The notes below the pieces were generated by a model. It saw nothing but the letters and a program-made list of their open reading frames with translations. It was not told where the DNA came from and made no database searches. From contig NZ_JAJFAY010000004.1 in assembly GCF_021083305.1 (NCBI RefSeq), positions 186,001 to 250,000 of the forward strand: a stretch of 64,000 nucleotides of DNA. The letters run 5' to 3'. Shown here piece by piece: positions 1 through 8,464 of the stretch; the stretch's first letter is position 1; every line of letters starts with the position of its first letter. This DNA is from Haladaptatus sp. DYF46 (GTDB lineage: Archaea; Halobacteriota; Halobacteria; Halobacteriales; Haladaptataceae). A program made the translations under genes and the position numbers.

Positions 1-306
1 GGGACGCCGACGTACCGCGTCGTCATGAACGGCGTCAGGCATCCGTCGCTGTTTCCGAACTTCGACACCGTCGAAAACGCTTCCCTCGTCGCAACCATCG
101 ACACGTGGGGCGTCGTCCATCGTTATCGACTCGTGGCGACGGGAACGAAGGGCGGCGAGACGGTTCAGCGAACCGAGACCTTCGAAATAACGAACGTCGG
201 TGAGACGACGATACGCCGACCGTCGTGGTATTCGGCCGCGATGAACGCCACTTCCCGTCGGAGGAACGTCACGAGGGCAGCACATCGTACTCACACAGCG
301 GGCTGA
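1..306 (+). CDS. C-terminal end of an unrecognised haloarchaeal protein (5' partial)
   Basis: The frame is open from the first base of the window and ends with TGA at 304-306, so 101 residues of a longer protein are visible. The visible part looks like a beta-rich domain: a stretch near RYRLVATGTKG, then ETFEITNVG and a final Trp-Tyr (RRPSWY) before a basic tail. This pattern resembles the C-terminus of secreted haloarchaeal proteins of unknown function, but I do not recognise a named family. The start and any signal peptide lie outside the window. The strand and frame are supported by strong G/C preference at third codon positions. Confidence 0.55.
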   Translation, partial: GTPTYRVVMNGVRHPSLFPNFDTVENASLVATIDTWGVVHRYRLVATGTKGGETVQRTETFEITNVGETTIRRPSWYSAAMNATSRRRNVTRAAHRTHTAG

Positions 307-320
307 CTCCGTGCGCCGAG

Positions 321-722
321 TCAGTCGCCACCCACGTCGCTCGGGGCGTGCTGTTCGAGCGCCGCCGTCCGCGCTTCCCGTACCATTTGTCCCCCGAGGA
401 ACGCCAACAGGACGCCGATGATCGCGTCGCCCCACTTCGGAATCGGCCCAGCGGTAGCGACGACGAACGGGCGCGTCACCTGCCAGAGTCCGAGGAGGCC
501 GAACAGTCCGCCCGCCGCGATGCTTATCGGCCGTCCACGCCACACACGGCGGAGGCCGTAGAGTGCGAGCGCCACTACGACGACCCCCATGAGTACGTCG
601 TTCCAGAAGTTCGGTGCGAGCATCGCGCCGTAAACGGTGAACGGCGCGACGAGCAACCAGACGCCGAGCGCCAGTCCGGCGATAACCGTTCCGTTCCCCC
701 CCGCTTCCGTCCGTTCCATCAT
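321..722 (-). CDS. SPW-repeat integral membrane protein
   Basis: A 133-residue, very hydrophobic protein with about four membrane segments arranged as two similar halves. Each half carries a Trp-rich stretch followed by a Pro-Phe turn: GVWLLVAPF near residue 20 and GLWQVTRPF near residue 80. A WN or KWG motif follows, which is the layout of the SPW repeat family. The function of that family is unknown. It is transcribed towards the partial gene on the left, and its neighbours do not suggest a role. The start is the first of two adjacent Met codons. Confidence 0.75.
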   Translation of the reverse strand: MMERTEAGGNGTVIAGLALGVWLLVAPFTVYGAMLAPNFWNDVLMGVVVVALALYGLRRVWRGRPISIAAGGLFGLLGLWQVTRPFVVATAGPIPKWGDAIIGVLLAFLGGQMVREARTAALEQHAPSDVGGD

Positions 723-803
723 ATCCGTCCACTATCACGATTCGTCGCCGGATAAGTGAGACGGCCACTAAAACAAACAGACTTTCAAAAAGACAAGTAC
801 AGG

Positions 804-811
804 TGATTTAT
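804..811 (+). promoter_or_regulatory. TATA box of the thioesterase gene
   Basis: TGATTTAT is centred about 30 nt before the ATG at 838, the spacing expected for an archaeal TATA box that starts transcription at or just before the start codon. The mRNA is therefore probably leaderless. Confidence 0.45.
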
Positions 812-837
812 CTGGAAGCATCGTGTAGGACCCATCG

Positions 838-1311
838 ATGAACGAAACGGAGACCCTCGCCGAATCGCGGACGGTCGTGAGCGAAATCCTGATGCCGAAC
901 GATACGAACAACCTCGGTCGGGCGCTCGGCGGGTCGGTGTTGCACTGGATGGACATCTGCGCCGCGATAGCCTCGCGTCGCTTCTCGCGGCGGCAGGTCG
1001 TCACCGCGTCGATGGACCACGTCGATTTCCTCGGTCCCATCGACCTCGGCGACATCGTGACCGTCGAGGGGTACGTGTTCGACACCGGGCGAACGAGCAT
1101 GGACGTCGTCGTCACCGTCCGTGCGGAGCGGCCGAGTCGGAACGAGAAGCGCGACACAGCGACGTCGTTTTTCACCATGGTCGCTCTCGACGAGGACGAA
1201 CGACCCGCCTCGGTTCCTGACCTCGACTGTCCGACGGACGAACAACAGACGTTGCGCGACGACGCCCTTCGTCGCCGGGAAAACCGCAGAACGTCGCTCA
1301 GCGCGAGGTGA
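838..1311 (+). CDS. acyl-CoA thioesterase, hotdog fold (YciA/ACOT type)
   Basis: A cytosolic 157-residue hotdog-fold enzyme expected to hydrolyse acyl-CoA to free acid and CoA. The N-terminal half contains MPNDTNNLGRALGGSVLHWMD, which matches the helix motif of the YciA/BFIT group (asparagine or aspartate, then GGxVLxWMD). The phrase TASMDHVDFLGPI follows, as in that family. Length is typical for a single hotdog domain that works as a hexamer. A TATA-like box 30 nt upstream supports the ATG. The gene converges on nrdB: the two stop codons abut with no spacer. Substrate chain length cannot be told from sequence. Confidence 0.88.
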   Translation: MNETETLAESRTVVSEILMPNDTNNLGRALGGSVLHWMDICAAIASRRFSRRQVVTASMDHVDFLGPIDLGDIVTVEGYVFDTGRTSMDVVVTVRAERPSRNEKRDTATSFFTMVALDEDERPASVPDLDCPTDEQQTLRDDALRRRENRRTSLSAR

Positions 1312-2304
1312 TCACCAGTCGAGCGACCCGCCGCTCTGATACTCCGTGACCTGCGTCTCGAAGAAGTTCTTCTCCTTGTTGAGGTCCACCTGCTCGGACA
1401 TCCACGGGAAGGGGTTGTCGGTACCGTACTGCTCCGGGAGGTCCAACTGTCCGAGCCTGCGGTCGGCGACGTGTTCGACGTACTCGGCGAACTGCTCGGC
1501 GCTCATGCCGAGGATTTCGTCGGGACACGCCTCGTAGGCGTAGAGCTTTTCCAGTTCGACGGCTTCGGTGATGAGGTCGGTCACTTCGTCGCCGAATTCG
1601 TCGGTCCACACGCCCGGGTTCTCGGCCCGAATCTCGTTGATGAGGTCGACGCCGAACCCGACGTGGAGCGACTCGTCGCGCATGATGTACTCGAACTGCT
1701 GGCCGATGCCGACCATCTTGTTCTGGCGTTTCAGCCCGAGCATCATGGCGAACCCGGCGTAGAAGAAGACGCCTTCCATGATGACGTAGAAGCCGACGAG
1801 GTCGCGCAGGAATTCGCGGACGTCGTCTTCGGTGTCGATGGTGAAATCCGGGCGGTTGATAGCCCGCGTCAGGTTCACCACGAACTCGTCTTTCTCCTCG
1901 ATGGAGGGGACCCGCTCGTACATCCCGTACAGGTAGTCAGGGTCGAAGCCGAGCGAGTCACAGCAGTAGATGAACGTATCCGTGTGGATGGCTTCCTCGT
2001 AGGCCTGTCGGAGGAGGTACTGGCGGCACTCGGGCGCGGTCACGTACTCGTACAGTGCGAGGACGATGTTGTTCGCGGTGAGCGACTCGGCCGTCGAGAA
2101 GAAGCCGAGGTTCCACTCCACGAGTTGGCGCTCGGCATCCGAGAGGGCGGTTCCGTTCCACTGGGAGATGTCGTCCTGCATGGGAATCTCCTCGGGAACC
2201 CAGTTGTTGTTGACGCCCGCTTGGTAGTAGTCGCGGGCCCAGTCGTAGTCCAGCGGGAGTATCCTGTTCGGGTCGTGTTCGGCGTCGTTGTTGATGAGTG
2301 GCAT
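1312..2304 (-). CDS. nrdB: ribonucleoside-diphosphate reductase, beta subunit (R2, Phe at radical-Tyr site)
   Basis: The small subunit of aerobic class I ribonucleotide reductase. It houses the dinuclear metal site that starts radical chemistry for NrdA. Predicted metal ligands are all visible: E73, E104, H107, E177, E211 and H214. The residue four after H107, which is the radical Tyr in class Ia/Ib, is Phe111, and the first ligand is Glu rather than Asp. Both features define subclass Ic (Chlamydia-type, Mn/Fe cofactor). The C-terminal tail (SGGSLDW) should dock on the alpha subunit. It is the last gene of nrdR-nrdA-nrdB, 31 nt after nrdA. The cofactor itself is inference from the ligand set. 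Confidence 0.95.
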   Translation of the reverse strand: MPLINNDAEHDPNRILPLDYDWARDYYQAGVNNNWVPEEIPMQDDISQWNGTALSDAERQLVEWNLGFFSTAESLTANNIVLALYEYVTAPECRQYLLRQAYEEAIHTDTFIYCCDSLGFDPDYLYGMYERVPSIEEKDEFVVNLTRAINRPDFTIDTEDDVREFLRDLVGFYVIMEGVFFYAGFAMMLGLKRQNKMVGIGQQFEYIMRDESLHVGFGVDLINEIRAENPGVWTDEFGDEVTDLITEAVELEKLYAYEACPDEILGMSAEQFAEYVEHVADRRLGQLDLPEQYGTDNPFPWMSEQVDLNKEKNFFETQVTEYQSGGSLDW

Positions 2305-2335
2305 GGATGGGTTGAAATGGTGAGCGTGTGGTCGA

Positions 2336-4834
2336 TTACTGACAGGCGTCGCACGTCGGATCTTCGACGGTACAGAGGTCCTTCCCGTCCGTTTCGTCCG
2401 CCGGTTGCCCGCCGTCGGTCTCGGCCTCGTCGGCTCCGAACTCGTCCCGGTGCTGGCTCTTGCCGTACTCGGCCATGTCGAGCGTCGACTTTTCGATTCC
2501 CGACGCGCCGAGCGTCCGCAGGTAGTAGGTAGTCTTCAGGCCCAACCGCCACGCAGTCTTGTACACGTCGTCCAGCAGCGTACCGTCCGTGGACGGGAAG
2601 AAGACGTTGTGCGAGACGGACTGGTCTATCCACGTCTGCCGGTGGGCGGTCAATCGAAGTTGGTGGCGCGGATCGATTTCGAACGCCCCGCGGTACAGTT
2701 CCTTCAGGTCGTCCGGAACGGCGTCGATCTCCTGAATCGACCCGTCGTGATACTTGATCCTGTCCACCATCTCCCCGTCCCACTCGCCGATTTCTTGCAG
2801 GTCGTCGACGAGGTGGTCGTTGACGACGGTGAACTCGCCGGACATGTTCGATTTCACGTAGAGGTTCGAGTACTGCGGTTCGATCGACGGCGTGGTTCCG
2901 TTGATGGTCGAAACCGTGGCCGTGGGCGCGATGGCCATCGTGTTCGAGTTTCTCATTCCGTGCTCCTCGACGTGTTCGCGGACGACGTACCAGTCGAGGG
3001 TCTCCTCGCGGTCCGTCGGAATCTCCCTCCCTCGTTCCGCTTCGAGCGAATCGACGGTGTCCTGCGGGAGCAGGCCGCGGTCCCACTTCGAACCGTCGTA
3101 GGACGGATAGGGGTCCCGTTCGGCGGCGAGTTTCGAGGAGTTCAGGATGGCGTGGTAGGAGACGAACTCCTGCCAGCGGTTCGCGGCTTCGATGCCGTCC
3201 TCGGAGTCCATCGGAATTCCGAGTTCCATCAGCGCGTCGTGGAATCCCATCGTTCCGAGTCCGACCGGCCGGTGTCGCATGTTCGAATACTCGGCCTCGT
3301 CCGTGGGATAGAAACAGAGGTCCACGACGTTGTCCAACATCCGCATGGCGGTTTCGATGGTGTCCGCGAGGTGGTCACGATCGAGCCTCGCGGTCGACTC
3401 CGACCGCTCGGTCTCCGCGGAACGCTGTTCCGCGCTCTCGCCGTCCGAAACGTGCGTAACGAAGTTCACGCTGCCGAGGTTGCAGACGGCGTGTTCGTCC
3501 TCGCTCGTGTTCAGCGTGATTTCGGTGCAGAGGTTCGAGGAGTGAACCGTCCCGACGTGGTCCTGCGGCGAGCGGACGTTACACGGGTCCTTGAACGTCA
3601 GCCACGGGTGGCCCGTCTCGAACAGTCGCGTGAGCATCTTTCGCCACAGCTCTTCGGCGTCGACGCGTTCGTACTGCCGGAACTCGCCCTCGTCCGCCAT
3701 CGCTTCGTACTCGCGATACTTCTCCTCGAAGGCGGCACCGGACAGGTCGTGGAGGTCGGGGACCTCGTCCGGGCTGAACAGCGTCCACTGTTCACCTTCC
3801 TCGACGCGTTTCATGAACAAGTCCGGAACCCACGCCGCCGTGTTCATGTCCGGCGTGCGTCGGCGCTCGTCGCCCGTGTTCCGTTTCAGGTCGATGAACG
3901 CGGGGAAATCGAGATGCCAGCAGGCGAGGTAGCCGCAGGCCGCTCCTCGCCGCTTGCCGGAGCGGTTTATCGCCGCCGTCACGTCGTTGCTGATGCGGAG
4001 GAACGGCACGACGCCGGTTGATTCCACGCCCGTCGATTCGATGAGCGCGCCGCCCGCGCGGAGGTTGGTCCAGTCGTTGCCGAGGCCGCCGCTCCACTTC
4101 GAAAGCTGTGCGTGGCCCTTGTACGACTCGAAGATATGTTCGAGGTCGTCCGAGACCGTCGTCAGGTAACACGACGACAGTTGCGGGTGGGTCGTTCCGC
4201 TGTGGAACAGCGTCGGCGTCGAAGGGGTGAACTCCAGTTTCGAGAGGACGTCGTAGAACTCCTCGGCCCGGCGCTGGGGTTCGTCCTCTTCGACCGCCAA
4301 TCCCATCGCGACGCGCATCCAGAACGCCTGCGGCAGTTCGAGGTGCTCGCCGTTCTCTTCGGTTTTGAGGAAGTATCGCTGAATCAGCGTGTCCATCGCC
4401 ATGTGCTCGAACCGCTCGTCGCGGCTCGGTTCGAGGTAGTCGGCCAGCGATTCGAGGTCAAACGTTTCGGTCAGTCGCGGGTCGAGACGGCCGATTTCGA
4501 CGCCGCGTTCGAGGTTGTCGACGAACGTCGAGCGGTACTCCTTGTCCAGTTCGTACCCCTCCAAATCCTCGCCGATAACCTCGCGATAGTACCGCTGGCG
4601 CGAAGCTGCGGCGGCGATTTTCTTGAACGTCGGGTCGCGTTCGACGCGCGCGGAGAGCGCGTCGACGACGGCTTGATACAGTTCGTCGGTGCTCGCGCCG
4701 TCGTAGGAGCTCCGCTCGATTTCGGTGACGATATCGTCCCAGTCGTCCGCCGAAAGTATCGTTTCGTGGCCCGTTCGTGCTCGGTCCAGAATCGACCGAG
4801 CGTCCGTCGTCGTCGCTGTTGATTGGTGGCTCAT
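2336..4834 (-). CDS. nrdA: ribonucleoside-diphosphate reductase, alpha subunit (class I R1)
   Basis: The catalytic subunit that reduces ribonucleotides to deoxyribonucleotides. Active-site residues are visible. C222 (SSCYL) and C451 (AVCNLGS) form the redox pair. The NLCTE motif supplies N434, C436 and E438. The Tyr pair in KTTYYLR near residue 780 belongs to the radical-transfer path of class I enzymes. The C-terminal Cys cluster (C821, C828, C831) would be re-reduced by thioredoxin or glutaredoxin. The first 110 residues lack a recognisable N-terminal ATP-cone, so overall-activity control by dATP may be absent or different. It starts 16 nt after nrdR and is followed 31 nt later by nrdB. Confidence 0.96.
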   Translation of the reverse strand: MSHQSTATTTDARSILDRARTGHETILSADDWDDIVTEIERSSYDGASTDELYQAVVDALSARVERDPTFKKIAAAASRQRYYREVIGEDLEGYELDKEYRSTFVDNLERGVEIGRLDPRLTETFDLESLADYLEPSRDERFEHMAMDTLIQRYFLKTEENGEHLELPQAFWMRVAMGLAVEEDEPQRRAEEFYDVLSKLEFTPSTPTLFHSGTTHPQLSSCYLTTVSDDLEHIFESYKGHAQLSKWSGGLGNDWTNLRAGGALIESTGVESTGVVPFLRISNDVTAAINRSGKRRGAACGYLACWHLDFPAFIDLKRNTGDERRRTPDMNTAAWVPDLFMKRVEEGEQWTLFSPDEVPDLHDLSGAAFEEKYREYEAMADEGEFRQYERVDAEELWRKMLTRLFETGHPWLTFKDPCNVRSPQDHVGTVHSSNLCTEITLNTSEDEHAVCNLGSVNFVTHVSDGESAEQRSAETERSESTARLDRDHLADTIETAMRMLDNVVDLCFYPTDEAEYSNMRHRPVGLGTMGFHDALMELGIPMDSEDGIEAANRWQEFVSYHAILNSSKLAAERDPYPSYDGSKWDRGLLPQDTVDSLEAERGREIPTDREETLDWYVVREHVEEHGMRNSNTMAIAPTATVSTINGTTPSIEPQYSNLYVKSNMSGEFTVVNDHLVDDLQEIGEWDGEMVDRIKYHDGSIQEIDAVPDDLKELYRGAFEIDPRHQLRLTAHRQTWIDQSVSHNVFFPSTDGTLLDDVYKTAWRLGLKTTYYLRTLGASGIEKSTLDMAEYGKSQHRDEFGADEAETDGGQPADETDGKDLCTVEDPTCDACQ

Positions 4835-4850
4835 AAATCGTTAACTCGTT

Positions 4851-5336
4851 TTACTTGTCGGTCGGATGAGGAGGGTCGTCGTCCAGTTCCGCGTCGAGAA
4901 CGGCGTCGAGTTCGCGGAGGAACTCCTCGGGTTCGGAAAAGGCTTTGTACACCGAAACGAAGCGGATGTACGCCACTTGGTCGAGTTCGCGGAGTCGTTC
5001 CGAGACGAGGTCGCCGACCAGACTCGACGAGACGATTCGAGTCTCTCGATTTCCGAGTTCGGACTCCACCGCCTCGACGAGGTCCGTCACGTCGGTCTCG
5101 CTCACGTGGCGCTTTTCCACGGCCCGTTCGATACCCGCGCGGAGTTTCTCGCGGCTGAACGCCTCGATGTTCCCGTCGCGCTTTTTCACCTGGAGGGAGT
5201 CCCACTCCGGACGCTCGTACGTGGTAAATCGAAACGAGCAGCGTTGGCACTCGCGACGCCGTCGTACCGAGGTTCCGTCGGCGCTCGTGGTGTCGATGAC
5301 TCGCGTCCGCTCGTTCCCGCAGTCCGGGCAGTCCAT
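4851..5336 (-). CDS. nrdR: transcriptional repressor NrdR
   Basis: A 161-residue nucleotide-sensing repressor of ribonucleotide reductase genes. It has an N-terminal zinc ribbon (CPDCG, then CQRCSFRF, residues 2-35). An ATP-cone follows, starting near VKKRDGNIEAFSREKL (about residues 48-135). I chose the ATG at 5336 because the family begins with the MDCPDCG-like ribbon; an upstream in-frame extension to 5429 has no homology and crosses the operator. It is the first gene of the nrdR-nrdA-nrdB operon, which suggests autoregulation. Two palindromic boxes lie just upstream. Confidence 0.95.
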   Translation of the reverse strand: MDCPDCGNERTRVIDTTSADGTSVRRRRECQRCSFRFTTYERPEWDSLQVKKRDGNIEAFSREKLRAGIERAVEKRHVSETDVTDLVEAVESELGNRETRIVSSSLVGDLVSERLRELDQVAYIRFVSVYKAFSEPEEFLRELDAVLDAELDDDPPHPTDK

Positions 5337-5369
5337 GGTTGTCACTCCTTGCACCTCCAGTCTTGTAAG

Positions 5370-5410
5370 CCCACATGTGGGGCTTGTCCTACTCCAACCG
5401 CTATATGTGG
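5370..5410 (-). promoter_or_regulatory. tandem NrdR-box-like operator
   Basis: Two related 10-mers, CCACATGTGG (5371-5380, inside a perfect 12-bp palindrome CCCACATGTGGG) and CTATATGTGG (5401-5410), are centred exactly 30 bp apart. Tandem palindromes about three helical turns apart are the known layout of NrdR boxes, and the second resembles the bacterial consensus core (ATATAT flanked by C and G). They lie between the nrdR start codon and a TATA-like element, a position fit for repression. Binding is inference. Confidence 0.6.
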
Positions 5411-5424
5411 TGTCCTCCCGCCCA

Positions 5425-5432
5425 CCCATAAA
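5425..5432 (-). promoter_or_regulatory. candidate TATA box of the nrd operon
   Basis: Read on the minus strand this is TTTATGGG. A start site about 26 nt downstream would fall near 5403, inside the second NrdR-like box. The match to an archaeal TATA box is moderate. Confidence 0.35.
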
Positions 5433-5600
5433 CCTTACCCAATTCAGTTGCAGTAAAACAAATGAGATTGTATTGGATCGCTAAAACCCGCCGAGTCCGA
5501 CGACACGACCGCAGTGGACGCCGATTTCTGGCTATCCGATTCGAAAAAACAGCCGGCATCGTTCGCCGTTCCGATTCCACCGACAGGGTCGACATCCCCG

Positions 5601-7364
5601 TCAGTCCATCTCGTGGATGTTCTCCCCGCGGTTGAGGCGTTCGGCGATTCGGAACGTCTGTTCGCCCGCCCGCCGCGTCGGCGTGTGGGCCGAGAGGTAG
5701 CGTGCGGTCGCAATCAGATGGATTCGCGCCCTCCGTTCGGCCTCCTCGGTTCCCTCGTCTTCGAGCGCGTCGTACTGCCTGAACGCCACCTCGACGTTCT
5801 GCCGGGTGTGGAACCCGACGTCCTCGCGCAGGAGCGCCTCCCCGAGTTTTCGTTTCAGTCGGGCCACGTCGCCCTCGGCGGCGAGGTACTCCGCCGTCAA
5901 CTCCCCGGCGAGGTCCACCTCCTCGTCGGCCTCCACCTCGAACGTCTCCATCAGTTCGTCGAGGACGGCCGTCGGGTCGCGTTCACCCTCCGGGTCGGGA
6001 ATCGGCGTCGGCGGCGTGTTGAGGAACCGGTCGAGGTAGACGTTCATCGCGGCATCGAAGACGCCGCGATACACTTCCGGCGCGTCCGTCCGTTGAGAGA
6101 GTCCGTCCACCGCGTTCGCGTAGGTGTAGGTGTGGTGGACCGTGTTCCAGTCGCGGAACTCGTTCGACGTGCCGAAGTGGGCGACACGCCGCGCCGCGGC
6201 GAACGTCACGACGCGGGCGAGTTCGGTCGCCGTCGCGCCGTTCTCGATGGCGTCCTTCACAGCGTCCGTGATCGCGTGCGGGTCCTCGCCGAGGAGGACG
6301 TCCACGAAGTCGTCAGGTTCCTCCCACGTCTTCCCCTCGCCCGCTTCGATGAGTTCGGGAAGGTCGTCGGCGGCGTCGAAACACAACGCCGCCACGTCGA
6401 TGGGTTGTCGCCACGAGGAGTTCTCCTCCGCGCGATTGGCCGACGCGAGTCCGGGGACGAGGCTGGGGAGCACGTCGTCCGCGCGTTCCCATCCGATGAG
6501 GTCCAGCGTCTCGAACGCCTTGTTGATGAAGTCGAGTCGGTGTCCGGTGTCGAGATACAGGTGGTCCGTCGCGGCGGCGACGAGCATCCCGGCGATTTCG
6601 GACTCGTCGAGGTCCGCCGTGATTCCCGCCCGAAGGACGCGCTCCGCGCCGTCCGAGTCCCGAACTTCGATGTTGTCCCGGAACCAGTCGGTGAGCCGTT
6701 CGGCCGACACGTCGTCCGTCGAAAGCGCCTCTTGGACGAAGAACGGCGGTTCGCCCGAGCAGTTGTCCGCAACTTCCGTCAGTCCGACGTAGAGCGCCCG
6801 ACGGCGGTCCTCCGGGCGCAGGTCGGGGAGGAGGTTCGCCATCACGCCCAGCGTCGTCAGCCCCCTTCCCCATCCCATCTGCCGGTAGTGGGTCCCGAAC
6901 TCCGTGCCGAGTTCGACGGGGACGGTTGATGGAACGCCCTCCGACTCCAACCCGATGACGGACTTCGCGACGACGAGGTTGATGTCCTCCCGGAGGCCGT
7001 GTTCGAGTCGATCACGCCAGTGTTCCTCGGGCGGTTCGTCACGCGGCGGGTTCGGTTGGACGTACACGTCCCCGTCACGGACCTCGACGGGGTAGGTCCG
7101 CACGTCGTCGGCGAACGGGTCGAACGTGTCCCCGCAGGACAGTTCGAACCGCGCGTGATGCCAGTGACAGGTGAGGATTCCCTCGTCCACCGACCCCTTC
7201 GTGAGGGGGAAACCCATGTGCGGACATCTGTTGTCTATCGCGTGTACCTCCCCTTCGTGGAAGAAGAGTCCGATGGAGTGGCCGTTCGCGCTGACGATTT
7301 GGGGACTGTCCTCCCGCAACTCGTCCGCGTCGGCGACCCGGACGAACGATTGTTCCGTTGCCAT
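5601..7364 (-). CDS. Rieske [2Fe-2S] protein with a long helical C-terminal domain
   Basis: Residues 1-110 form a soluble Rieske ferredoxin domain. Both cluster motifs are present: CPHMG (Cys and His ligands) and CHWHHARF (second Cys and His). The remaining 470 or so residues are predominantly helical and contain conserved-looking phrases rich in His, Trp and Asp (WNTVHHTYTYANAV, WRQPIDV). I do not recognise a named enzyme in this part. Similar two-part proteins occur in haloarchaea and actinobacteria without assigned function. No oxygenase mononuclear-iron motif was found, so this is not a typical ring-hydroxylating oxygenase. I chose the second Met (MATEQSF) as start because the preceding nine residues are not family-like. 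Confidence 0.8.
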   Translation of the reverse strand: MATEQSFVRVADADELREDSPQIVSANGHSIGLFFHEGEVHAIDNRCPHMGFPLTKGSVDEGILTCHWHHARFELSCGDTFDPFADDVRTYPVEVRDGDVYVQPNPPRDEPPEEHWRDRLEHGLREDINLVVAKSVIGLESEGVPSTVPVELGTEFGTHYRQMGWGRGLTTLGVMANLLPDLRPEDRRRALYVGLTEVADNCSGEPPFFVQEALSTDDVSAERLTDWFRDNIEVRDSDGAERVLRAGITADLDESEIAGMLVAAATDHLYLDTGHRLDFINKAFETLDLIGWERADDVLPSLVPGLASANRAEENSSWRQPIDVAALCFDAADDLPELIEAGEGKTWEEPDDFVDVLLGEDPHAITDAVKDAIENGATATELARVVTFAAARRVAHFGTSNEFRDWNTVHHTYTYANAVDGLSQRTDAPEVYRGVFDAAMNVYLDRFLNTPPTPIPDPEGERDPTAVLDELMETFEVEADEEVDLAGELTAEYLAAEGDVARLKRKLGEALLREDVGFHTRQNVEVAFRQYDALEDEGTEEAERRARIHLIATARYLSAHTPTRRAGEQTFRIAERLNRGENIHEMD

Positions 7365-7427
7365 GTCTGAGCGTTTGCTACATGACACCAAAACCCTTCC
7401 CTGAAACGGATTTATGTAATTTCGCTT

Positions 7428-8024
7428 TCAGTCGGCCGCACCCTCTTGCAGGCGCTCGTATCGCTCGGCGAACTGCCCCTTGCACGACGAACAGCAGAAG
7501 TGGTACAGTTCGCCGTCGATGCGCGTCGACTCGCCCTCGTTCGTGACTGTGTTGCCGCATTCGACGCAGTCGGGCGCAAAATCGATGGTACCCGGTTGCG
7601 GGTTCCATTCCTCGTCCACCAGCAACTGCACGTCGTAATCACGGACGGCGTCGTCCTCGATGGCGTCCGAGAGGAGCGCTTCGACCGCCTGTTCGTGGAG
7701 GTTCGCTTTGCAGACGATGTGTGCGTCGGCCGTGACGAAGACGTGTTCGACGCCGTCGAACGACCCGAACGAACGCTTGATCGCGTCCACGTGCCCTGGT
7801 TTGGCGTTGACCGTGACGAGCAACGAGAGGCCGTCAATGAGGAGGCCGTGGTTCAAGTCCGCCGTAAATCGACGGATGATGCCGATCTCTTGGAGGCGCT
7901 CCACGCGGTCGGAGACGGTCGGCGGAGAGAGACCAACCGTCTCCGCGATTTCGTTGTACGGGCGGCGTGCGTCCTCTACGAGCAACCGGATTATCTCCCG
8001 GTCAGTGTCGTCGAGTTGTCGCAT
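7428..8024 (-). CDS. Lrp/AsnC-family regulator with C-terminal TRASH metal-binding domain
   Basis: An N-terminal winged helix of the Lrp type (residues 1-60, LDDTDREIIRLL at the start) is followed by an AsnC-like sensor domain. A C-terminal TRASH domain (about residues 150-190) carries paired cysteines: CVECG and, after a 20-residue loop, CCSSC. In Halobacterium a protein of this architecture controls copper-efflux genes. Here the divergent neighbour is a CopZ-like chaperone, which supports a copper or soft-metal role. A TATA-like TTTTTATT at 8048-8055 lies about 27 nt before the ATG, so the transcript may be nearly leaderless. The exact metal is not shown. Confidence 0.9.
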   Translation of the reverse strand: MRQLDDTDREIIRLLVEDARRPYNEIAETVGLSPPTVSDRVERLQEIGIIRRFTADLNHGLLIDGLSLLVTVNAKPGHVDAIKRSFGSFDGVEHVFVTADAHIVCKANLHEQAVEALLSDAIEDDAVRDYDVQLLVDEEWNPQPGTIDFAPDCVECGNTVTNEGESTRIDGELYHFCCSSCKGQFAERYERLQEGAAD

Positions 8025-8266
8025 TACACCTCCCTTCGAGTTATGGAATAAAAACAGTTTTCGTTATCCCACGTCTCTGCCACGGACATCCTGTATATCT
8101 TCGGAGAAATACAAAATTCCGTTTGTTTAAAAAGCGAATTATCCCCGCGAACGTTTCGTCTCTTCGGCAGCCCCGTTCTGCCGCCTGTATCGCCCGTCGG
8201 ATTCGTCGTCCGCGGCTTGGATATTTTCCCGAAATCGAAAAAAGTAACCCGCGAGTACGTTCGTGT

Positions 8267-8464
8267 ATGGTCCAAACCATCGACGTGGACGGAATGAGTT
8301 GCGGTGGCTGTGAACAGAACGTCGTCGAAGCGCTCGAAGGCGTTTCGGGCGTCTCGGACGCGAGCGCCGACCACGAAGCGGGAACGGCAACCGTCGAAGG
8401 CGACGCGAACGACGCCGACTTGGTCGCCGCCGTTGAGGACGCCGGGTACGACGCCTCCGACTGA
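8267..8464 (+). CDS. heavy-metal-associated (HMA) domain copper chaperone, CopZ-like
   Basis: A 65-residue ferredoxin-like HMA domain with the metal-binding loop GMSCGGC at residues 9-15. The CxxC pair binds Cu(I) or another soft metal and hands it to an efflux ATPase or a sensor. The length equals one free-standing HMA domain. I chose the ATG at 8267 because the open frame further upstream has no homology to the family. It is divergent from the Lrp-TRASH regulator, with about 240 bp between the starts. The partner P-type ATPase is not in this window. Confidence 0.92.
   Translation: MVQTIDVDGMSCGGCEQNVVEALEGVSGVSDASADHEAGTATVEGDANDADLVAAVEDAGYDASD

Noticed and set aside
2405-4021. Long open frame opposite nrdA
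   Set aside because: It is antisense to nrdA, with no recognisable domain. G+C-rich codon use creates such open frames by chance.
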